Origin: Bdellovibrionales bacterium
GTDB lineage: Bacteria; Bdellovibrionota; UBA1018
DNA: 64,000 nt
Reading direction: 5' to 3'
NCBI GenBank assembly: GCA_018266355.1
Contig: JAFEAP010000008.1
Coordinates: 1 to 64,000 of the forward strand
Shown here: positions 37,318-46,900 of the stretch, one piece after another
How the letters are laid out: each line of letters starts with the position of its first letter
Position numbering within the stretch: position 1 is the first letter of the stretch
Program-made: the position numbers and the translations under genes
Notes under the pieces: model-generated
Told to the model about the DNA's origin: nothing
What the model saw: only the letters and a program-made list of their open reading frames with translations
Databases searched by the model: none

Positions 37318-37938
37318 ATGCTGAAGCAATTCGCCATGGCTCTGGTTTCCGTCACGACGCTCGCGGGCTGCGCGAGCACGATGCCGATGGAAGGCGGCAT
37401 GCTCGACGATCACGCCACGACCCTCACGAAGTGCGGAGTGGGGAACTATACTTTCTATTCTCTGAAGGAAACCTGCGGCGCTCCGACGACCGCTCCGGTC
37501 GCCGCGACGACCACCGAAACGACGCCGGCCCCGGCTGCGGCCGCCCAAGTCTCGAAGGTCGCGACCTTCACGGGCAATAAGATCGAGATCGCCGACCAGG
37601 TCACCTTCAAGACCGGCAGCGCGAAGCTGACTCCGGCCGGCACGAAAGTCCTCGACGAAGTCGCGAAGGTGATCAAGGCGAACAATTCCTCGATCGCGAA
37701 GATCGACATCGAGGGCCACACCGACGCGACCGGGAACCCGACGAAGAACATGGCGCTTTCCGAAGCGCGCGCGAATACCGTGAAGATCTACCTCGAAAAA
37801 AAGGGCATCGACACGAACAAACTCACGGCGAGGGGTTTCGGCCAAACGAAGCCGAAGTTCGATCCGACGACGGCGACGAAGGCGCAGCTTTCCGAGAACC
37901 GCCGCGTGGAGTTCAACGTCGAGACGACCCGGAACTAA
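37318..37938 (+). CDS. OmpA/Pal-like peptidoglycan-binding lipoprotein, 206 aa
   Basis: The ATG at 37318 follows AAGGAG and gives a leader with lipobox TTLAGC (Cys18). The C-terminal 110 residues are a complete OmpA domain: QVTFKTGSAKLTPAGTKVLD, DIEGHTDATGNPTKNMALSE, ARANTVKIYL and RGFGQTKPKF...SENRRVEF. The Asp of GHTDATG and the Arg of ENRRVEF contact diaminopimelate in known structures. It probably tethers the outer membrane to peptidoglycan, like Pal, though no tol genes are adjacent. An alanine/threonine linker (about 60-80) lies between lipid anchor and domain. It is convergent with the second giant gene. Confidence 0.9.
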   Translation: MLKQFAMALVSVTTLAGCASTMPMEGGMLDDHATTLTKCGVGNYTFYSLKETCGAPTTAPVAATTTETTPAPAAAAQVSKVATFTGNKIEIADQVTFKTGSAKLTPAGTKVLDEVAKVIKANNSSIAKIDIEGHTDATGNPTKNMALSEARANTVKIYLEKKGIDTNKLTARGFGQTKPKFDPTTATKAQLSENRRVEFNVETTRN

Positions 37939-37973
37939 TCCGGCTCGAGGCAGACGTCCTTTCGGGGGCCGGA

Positions 37974-40900
37974 TCAGTAGTTCACGTCGGCCGAAACCGA
38001 GTGTCCGTTTCCGTCGGTGACCGTCACGCGGGACGGTCCGCCGGTGAGCGGGAATGGCGGGATGAACGTGCGGATCTTCTCGTAAAGGGTGCCTGCGCCC
38101 GACGTCAGGCTGAAGACGAGGTTATTGTTCGAGCCGGTGGCCGTATAGACGACCGGGGTCGTGAGGTTATAGAGGTCCACCGGCTTCGAGTAGTCGTTCC
38201 CGTACATGCCGCAGTAGACGAACATCCGGCCGTCGAGCAGCGGGACGGAGCTGATGAACGAGTTGTACTGGGTGGTGTTCATCGCGGTCTTCGTGCTCCA
38301 GGAGTTTCCGGAGATGCTGTAGGCGTAGACGGCCGACTGGTCGCCGCCATATCCGCCGAACTCGAAGACGTTGTTCGAGCCCGCCGGGAAGTACGCGGCG
38401 TGGATCGCCTTCTTCCCGTTCGTCGTGCCCGGCATGTTTCCGGCGCTCGCCCAGGTGTTCGCCGTGATGTCGTATTTTTCGGCGCTGCGAAGGACGGTAC
38501 CGAAGTTGATCGCTTGCTCGCCGCCCGCGGCGAGAAGGTATTCGCTCGCGCCGACCGTGTAAGCCGTCAGCGTGTGCCAACCCCGTACCGACGTGCTCGA
38601 GGCGAGCGTGCTCCACGTGTTGCCCGCCTCGTTATATTGGTAGAGGGTGTTGTAATAGGTGTCCGTACCCGAGACGTTTGCGTAACCACCGTGGACGTAC
38701 ATCTTACCACTCGGCGTTTTCGCATAGGCGGCGTTACCGACGGCGCCCGGCATGCTCGCGGCCGCGGTCCATCCGTTCGTGTCGTAGTCGTAGATGTAAG
38801 CCGCGGTGGTCGCGGTGCCGTAGGAGGCCGAGAGTCCGCCGGCGTAAAGCAGCTTGTTGCCCGAGAGGGCGAAGGTGGCCGGATTGTAGGTCGGGGCCGG
38901 AATGTTCGCGCCGGTCGAGATCGTGTTCGTCGTCGGATTGAAGATCTGGAGAACGTTCGAATTCGACGCGCCGTAGAGGCCGCCCGCCATCGCGACCATG
39001 CCGTTTCCGAGCTTGATCATGCGCACGCCTTGGCGCGCGTAGGAGAGTTTACCGACGCCGGCGAAACCGTTCACCGTCGGGTCGAAGGTCAAGCAGCCCG
39101 GGACGAGGGTGCCCTCACCGACGCTGTAGCCGCCGCAGGTGAGCACGCGCCCGTCGTTCAGCGTCACCGAGGCCGCGTTCTGGACGTTCAAGGGGAAGTT
39201 GATGCCGGTCGTGGTGGTGTTCGCCGTGGGGTCGATCTCGAAGACGAACGGGCTCGTCGAATTGTTCGAGGAATCGGTGGTCACGCCGCCCGCGGAGATG
39301 ATGAAGCCGTCGCCGAGGCGACCGAGGATCTGGTTCGCCTGACTCGACGGGAGCGAGGAGCGGTTCGACCAGGTATTCGAAGACCAGGTGTAACGCTCGA
39401 CCGCCGTCATCGGGGTGCCGTTCGTTCCGCCCACGACGTAAACTTTTCCCCCGCCGACGTTCACGGCGTAGCTCGGATAATCCGTTCGCGCGTTTGCCAT
39501 GGAAGCTTTGGTCGTCCAGGTATTCGAAGTGACGTCGTAGGCTTCGACGCTCGAGAGGTAGCCTCCGGCGTATCCGCCGAAGACCATCACGGTGTCGCCC
39601 GACGCCCCGGTTTCGGCGCTGGTCAGCAGCACGGCCGAGTGGGTCTGGCGGCCGGCATTCATGTTCGCCTTCGCCGTGAACGTGTTCGTGCCCTGATCAT
39701 ACATGAGCGTGAGGGATTGGTTCCAGCCCGCCGAACCGAAACCGCCGGCGAGGAAAACCCGCCCGTCAGAGAGCTTCGTCGCCGAGAGACCGGCGAGCGT
39801 CGCGCCTCCGTTGAACGTGCCTTGGGTCCACGAATCGGCGACCGGATCGTAGAGCTCATAGGTGCCGAGCGTCGCGCCCGTAGAGTCCCACCCGCCGACG
39901 ACGAGCACCTTGCCGTTATTCAGCAGAGTCGTCGTGTGGTAGCAGCGGGCGGTGTTCATGTTCGCGCGGCGGTACCAGCGGTTGTCCGCCGGGACATAAA
40001 CTTCCGTGGCCGCGGTACCGTTGCTCGAGTAATAGGGGAGGATGGTGCAACCGCCGATCGCGAGGATGTTTCCGTTCGCGAGCTCGACGACGCCCGGGAG
40101 CATGCGAGGGGTGATCATCGGCGCGAGGCTCGACCAGGTGTGATTCCCGGCGGTGTAACCGGTCTTGAACTTGATGACGGAATTCGTGATGAGGTTTGCG
40201 TCGGAAGTCGAGGACGTTCCCCCGACCGCGAGGAGGTCGCCGCTCGCGAGCTGGATCGTCGTGACCAGCGCGCGGGTTCCGGTGATCGAATTCGAGGAGG
40301 TCGTCGCCGTCGCGGTCGAGGTCAGCGGCGAGAGGACGATTCCGTTGTTGTACGTCACCGTGTTCGTATCGACGCGAGTCGAGACGTTGCCCGCTCCGTC
40401 CTGGATCCAGACGGAAAGCGTCTTCGCCTCGTTCACGTCCGCGACGTTGAACGAGGCGGGAAGCGTTCCCGCGGTCCACGAACACCCGCCGACGGCGGTA
40501 TTGTTCTCGCGGATGCAGTAGCGCGTATACGAATCGGTGATCGCGCCGTAGGAAAGTCCGAAGGTCTGCGAGGACGTCGGCGTTCCGTTCGTGATCGTCG
40601 CGGAGGCGAGCGTCGGGACGACCGTGTCGAGCGTCGACGAAGGCGAACAGGCCGAGTCGGTTTGGTTGCCGGCGGCGTCGACGGCGCGGACCTTCGCGGA
40701 ATAGGTCCCGTCGGCGGGGGCGGTGCGGTTGGAATACGTCTGCGTGGCGCTGGAGAGATCGAACCACCCGCCGAGCGCGGTGGTGCAGGTCCCGTCTTGA
40801 TAGAAGCGGACGTACTGGTCGACGACGTCGCCGGAGACCGAGAGCGTCCAGTTGAGGTTTTGGGTCGCGTGGTTCGTGAGTGCGCCGTACTGCCAGCTCA

Positions 40901-43900
40901 GTCCCGTCGGCGCGGCCGGCGCGGTTTGATCGACGACGATCGCCGTCGAGCAGGCGGACGCCGTCGAGTTCCCTGCGGCGTCGAACGAGGTCAAAACGTA
41001 GCTGAAGGAGCCTTCGCCCGGCGCGGTGAATGCCCTCGTCTGGAGGGTATTCGAAGCGAGGTCGATCAATCCTCCGCTCGCCGTCGTGCAGGTGCCGTCG
41101 GCATAGAACTGGATTTTCTCGTTCGCGAAATCGCCGGAATTCGACTTCGTCCACGCCGCGGTAAGCGAGGTCGAGTTCGTCGGGCCCGGAACGGACCAGG
41201 CGACCGGATTCGCGGCGTTCGGCGGGAGCGTATCGAGGTCGAAGTTGCGAGTCTGCTGGGTCGCGGCGTTCCCGGCGGCGTCCGTTTGGTCGATCTTGAC
41301 CGTGAACGTGCCTTGGCCGAGGGAACCGAGGTTCAAGTTCGCCGACCAGGTTCCGCCCGAACAGGCCGCCGTGGTCGAAACGGCGCCGGAGATCACGACG
41401 TTGATGCCGTTTTCGGTGCAGGTCCCGGTGACGGGGAAGCTCGTATAGGTCGAAAGGTTCGCCGAGGTCATCGCCGCGGGCGTGCTGAACGCGAGGGTCG
41501 GGGCGACGGTGTCCTTCGTATAACTGATGGTGGCCTGGACGGCGGCGTTCCCGGCGGCGTCGGAGTGGTCGGCCTTGATCGTGAAGGCGCCCTGACCGAG
41601 AGCGGTCAGATCGAGCGTTTTCGACCAGGTCCCGCCCGAGCAGGAGACCGTCGCGGAGGCCGCGCCGGAAAGGACGACGTTTTGACCGTTTTCGGTGCAC
41701 GCGCCCGAGACGGTGAACGCGGCTTGGTTCGCGGCCGTGACGTAGGCGCCGGCAGATGGGGAAGTGATCGTGACCGTCGGGACGGTGGTGTCCTTCACGA
41801 ACGTGATCGTCGGTTGCGGGTAAGCCCCGTTTCCGGCGGCATCCGATTGGCCGATCTTCACGACGACGTTGCCCTCCGCCTCGCCCGAGAAGTTCGCGTT
41901 ATACGACCAAGCGCCAGCCGTGCAGGAAATCCCGCCCTGGAAGACGCCGTTGAAGTAAACCGTAATGCCCCATCCGCTCTCGGAGCAGGTCCCCGTCATC
42001 GGGAACGAACTCACGTTCGCGGGCGTGATGAAGGTGCCGGCGGCGGGCGAGGTGAACGTGAGCGTCGGACGGACGGTGTCTTTCACGAAGTTCTGCGAGG
42101 CCTGGGGCGCCGGGTTGCCCGAGGCGTCCGTGAGGTCTGCGGTGACGCTGAACGCGCCGTCCGCGAAGTAGGCCCCGGATTGGTACGCGTAGACGGTGGC
42201 GATCTGGGCCGGCGTGAGCGCCGTGTTCCAAACCCCGATTTCGTCGAGGTCGCCTACGAATCCGCAGCACGGGAGCCAGGAGAGGCCACCGATCGTGAAG
42301 GAGCCGGCGCCGGTATTCCAGAGCGGGTGGCTGTCGTAGGTCGGCGCGGCGCCGTTCACCGAGATACCCGCGTTCGTGCCGTCGAAGGTGAACGCGATGA
42401 AGACCCACGAATTCGTCGGCACGGTGTACGGCATGTAGAAGTCGTCGCTCATCCCGCCGTACTCGATCGTCTGGGTGCCGCCGTTATTGTAGAGACAGAG
42501 CATTTGCGCTTGTTCGGCGGCTTGCACGCCCCATCCGACCATGCACTGTTGCGCGCCGACGCCCGGAAGGGAACTCGCCTTGATCCACATCGTAACCGTG
42601 CGCGCGGTGTTACCCGTCGGGGCCGCGTTCGTGGCGACGTCGATTTTTCCGTTCGTACCGTTGCCGTTGAAGGCGGCCTTCGTCGAGATCTGGCCCGATC
42701 CACCGAGGGTGACGCCCGCGCCAGGGACCCCGTTTTTAGCGGCGATCGCATCGATGACGGCGCCCGCACCCGAGGATTCGTTCAGGTGGTAGGCGGCGAC
42801 GAGGTTCGATCCGGCGGGAGCGATGTAGCCGTCGAGTTCGACGGCGGCCTTGAAGGTCGTCGACCAGTTTCCGCTCGAGCACGTCGGCGTCGCGCTCCAA
42901 GCGCCGCTCGCTCCGGCGACCGAGACGGTGCGGCCGTTTTCCGAACACGTCCCGGAGACGGCGAAGGCGTTCGCGTTCTGGATATTGAGGGCGGATCCCG
43001 AGGTCGGGGAGGTGATCGCGACGGTCGGCGCGGAAGTGTCCTTCGTGAAAGTCCGGGAGCGGGCGAGGGAGTTCCCGGCGGTATCCGTCTGGGTCGAGGT
43101 GAGGGTGACGGTGCCGTCGGCCGCGCCGGAGAAGTCGACCGTCGTCGACCACGCTCCGCCCGAACATGAGATCGATTTCGAGGCGTCGCCGGAGAGAACG
43201 ACGTTCACGCCGTTTTCGGTGCAGGTACCGGAGACGGCGAAGGAGGTCACGTTCGAGTTGTTCACGAACGAGCCCGCGGCCGGGGAGGAGATCGCGACGA
43301 CCGGAGCCACCGTATCCTTGATGAACGAGCGGCTGTCTTGGGGCGCGGCATTGCCGACCGCGTCCGAGTGGTCGGCCGTCACGGTGAACGCGCCGTCGGC
43401 GAAGTACGTGCCCGACTGGGAGTTGTAGATCGCCGTGATTTGGGCCGGGGTGAGGGCCACGTTCCAAATCGCGACTTCGTCGAGGGCGCCGACGAGCGGG
43501 AACAAGGTGCTCCAACTCGCGCCGGCGACGTTCAACGCGCCGGAGGCGGTGTTCCAGGACGGATGGGACTCGGTGACCGGCGCGCCGCCGTTGATCGAGA
43601 TCGAGGACGTCGTGCCGTCGTAGGTGGCGGCGATGAAGGTCCAAGCGCCGGTCGGTACTGCGTAAGGGATCACGTGGTCGTCGAAGACCCCACCTTGCTC
43701 GACGGAGATCGTTCCGCTGACGTTCTTGATCCCGACGAAGTAGCCGGTGTCCGTCGTGCCCGTGCCCCAAGCGACAACCGAAGCGTGGCCTGCGGCCGCG
43801 GGGAGGGAGGTCGGATTCACCCAGAACGTGACGGAACGCGGGCTGTTCCCGAGAGGAAGGCCCGTCGTACCGCCGGTAATCTTACCGTTCGTGCCGTTTC

Positions 43901-46900
43901 CGTTGAAGGTCGCGAGTGTTTTCAATTTGCCGGCGCCGCCGAGGGTGACGCCCGCGCCCGGCGTTCCATTCACGCCGACTGGCGAGGAATCGACGACGGA
44001 TCCGGAGCCCAGCGCATCGTTCAAGTGGTAGAGGCGGACGAGGCCGGTCGACTGGGGTGCGAGGCCGTAGTCGAGTTCAGACGCGATGTTCAGCGAGGTC
44101 GACCAGGCGCCCGCCGTGCAGGTCGGCGACGCGGTGATCGCGCCGCTCGCTGCCGAAACGGAAACCGCGCGGCCGTTCTCGGAGCAGGTGCCCGAAACGG
44201 TGAACGCGGAAGCGTTCGCTTGGTTCACGTAGGCGTTCGCCGCGGGAGAGTTGATGACCACCGTCGGCGGAGTCGAGTCGATGAGGATGTTCGCGCTCGT
44301 GTCGTAGCTTTGGTTCGTCGCGAGATCGGTCGCGTAGACGCGCACCTGGATATTCGTGTTCACCGACGGGTAGTTCCAGTTATAGCTCCCGTTCGCGACC
44401 TGGCCGGCGGCGATCAGCGTCTGGGTCGTGAATCCGTCGGTCGACCAGTAGAGATCGACCGGCGTGCCGCCGAAGTGGAGATCGCTCGAAGTCCACGAGA
44501 TCGTGACGGCCGCTCCGCCCGCGCCCGAGCCGCCGGTCGGCGCGCCGAGGGTGACCGCGGGGGCGACCGTATCCTTGATGAACGCGCGCGAATCCTGGGG
44601 AGCGGCGTTTCCGGCCGCGTCGGAGTGGTCCGCGGTGACCGTGAACGCTCCTTCGGAGCTGCTTCCGATGTTCAGGTTCAATGAGAACGTGTGGCCGGCC
44701 GTGCAGGCGCCGGACGCCGAGAGGTGGCCGTCGGAAATGACCACGTTTTGGCCGGTTTCGGAGCAGGTGCCCGAGATGAGAGCGACGTTCGAATTGAAGT
44801 AGGAGTTCGCCGCCGGAGCGGTGATCGCGACGGTCGGCGGAGTGACGTCTTTCGTGAAGTTCCTCGTCTGCGGATTCGCGGCGTTGCCGGCGGTGTCCGA
44901 GTGGTTCACGGTGATCGAAACGGTGCCCGCGGCCGCGCTCGTGAAGTCGAGGTTCGCCGTCCAAGCGCCCGCGGCGCATGCGACGGTCGCCGCGGCATCG
45001 CCCGAGATGACGACGTTCTGACCGTTTTCGGAACACGTTCCGGTCACGGTGAAGGAGGCGACGTTCGTGGCGTTCACGTAGCTGCCGGCGGGCGGAGTCG
45101 CGATGGTGAGCGTCGGGATACCGGTGTCCTTCGTGAAGGTGCGCGAGTCTTGGACCGCGTTGTTGCCCGCGGCGTCCGCGAGGTCGGCGTAAAGCGTGAC
45201 CGTTCCGTCGGACGCGCCCGAGAAGTCGAGCGTCGTCGACCAAGTGCCGCCGGAGCACGTCGCGGATCCGCTCGCGGCCCCGGAAAGGACGACCGAGCGT
45301 CCGTTTTCGGAGCAGTTACCGGAGACCGCGAAGGTCGTCATGTTCACCGTATAGATCGAGGCGCCCGCGAGCGGCGAGGTGATCGCGACGGTCGGATTCA
45401 CGGTGTCCTTCGTGAAGGTGCGAGAGTCTTGGACCGCGTTGTTCCCCGACGCATCCGAGTGGTCGGCGTAGACGGTGATCGTTCCGTCACCGGCGGCGGA
45501 AACGTTCAGGTTCGCCGACCAGGTTCCACCCGAGCAGGCGACGGTCGCCGAACCCGCGCCCGAGAGGACGACGTTCCGGCCGTTCTCCGAGCAGGTGCCG
45601 GAGACGGCGAAGGCGGTCTTGTTCGCGTTGTTCACGGTGCTGCCGGCGGGCGGTGCGGTGATCGCGACGGTCGGCACGCTCGAATCGATCGTGAAGTCGT
45701 TCGCCGACATTTGGACCTGCTTGTTGCCAGCGAGGTCGTAGACGTTCAGGCGCACACGGGCGCTCGTGGTGTCGATCGAAGGAACCGTCCACGAGTAACT
45801 TCCCGTATTTGGAGCACCGACGACGATAAGGTTCGAGTAGTTCGCGCCCCCGTCGGTGGAATAATAGATCGCGACGTGGTCCACGCCGCTTCCCGCATCG
45901 CTCGCGCTCCAAGTGATGTTGTAGGTCGAACCGCCGGAGAGGAGGATTCCGGACGCGGTCGGAGTGAGTAAGCTCATCGTCGGAAGGACGGTATCCTTGT
46001 TGAAGGCCCGCGAGGCTTGGACGGCGTTGTTTCCTGCGGCATCCGAGTGATCGGCGTAAATCGTGATCGCGCCGTCGGAGGCCGCCGATACGTCGAGGGT
46101 CGCCGACCAAGTGCCGGCCGAGCAGGCGACGGTCGCCGCGCCCGCGCCGGAGAGGACGACGTTACGTCCGTTTTCGGAGCAGGTGCCCGAAACGGTGAAG
46201 GAGGTCTGCGAGTCGTAATCCACCCAGGTCCCCGCCGTCGGCGACGTGATGGCGACCGTCGGCGCGCCCGTGTCTTTCGTGAAGGTACGCGAATCTTGGA
46301 CGGCGTTGTTCCCGGCGGCGTCCGCGTGGTTCGCGAGGATCGTGACGGAGCCGTCGGCGGCGGACGAGAAGTCGAGGGTCGCGTTCCAAGTGCCGGCGAG
46401 GCACGTCACCGTCGCGGAAGCGTCGCCGGTCAGCACGACGTTCGCGCCGTTCTCGGAGCAGGTCCCCGATACGGCGAAGCTCGCGACGTTCGCGGAACCG
46501 ATGAGGGATCCGGCGGCCGGCGCGGTAATCGCGACCGTCGGAGGAACGACGTCTTTGTTAAACGTACGCGAAGCTTGGACGGCGGGGTTTCCCGCGGCGT
46601 CGGAGTGGTCGGCGTAAACGGTGACGACGCCGTCGGCGGCGGCGGAGAGATCGAGGGTCGTGCTCCAGGTTCCGCCGGAGCAAGTCACCGTACCGGAACC
46701 CGCGCCGGAGAGGACGACGTTCCGGCCGTTTTCGGAGCAAGTGCCGGAGATCGCGAAGGCGGCCTTGTTCGCGTTATTCACGGCGGAACCGGCGGCCGGC
46801 GAAGTGATGGCGACCGTCGGAACGACGACGTCCTTCACGAAGGAACGCGAAGCTTGGACGGCGGGGTTTCCCGCGGCGTCGGAGTGGTCGGCGTAAACGG

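Noticed and set aside
37938..37974. ATCCGGC...GCCGGAT inverted repeat between the convergent OmpA-like and second giant genes as a terminator
   Set aside because: The stem is only 7 bp with a 23-base loop and no T-run on either strand.
38001..43169. Very long open frame (about 1720 codons) opposite the second giant gene
   Set aside because: It is Arg/Gly/Val/Asp-rich with no recognisable domain and arises because stop codons are rare opposite the repeated GC-rich Ig codons. The same holds for 29217-32858 opposite the first giant gene.
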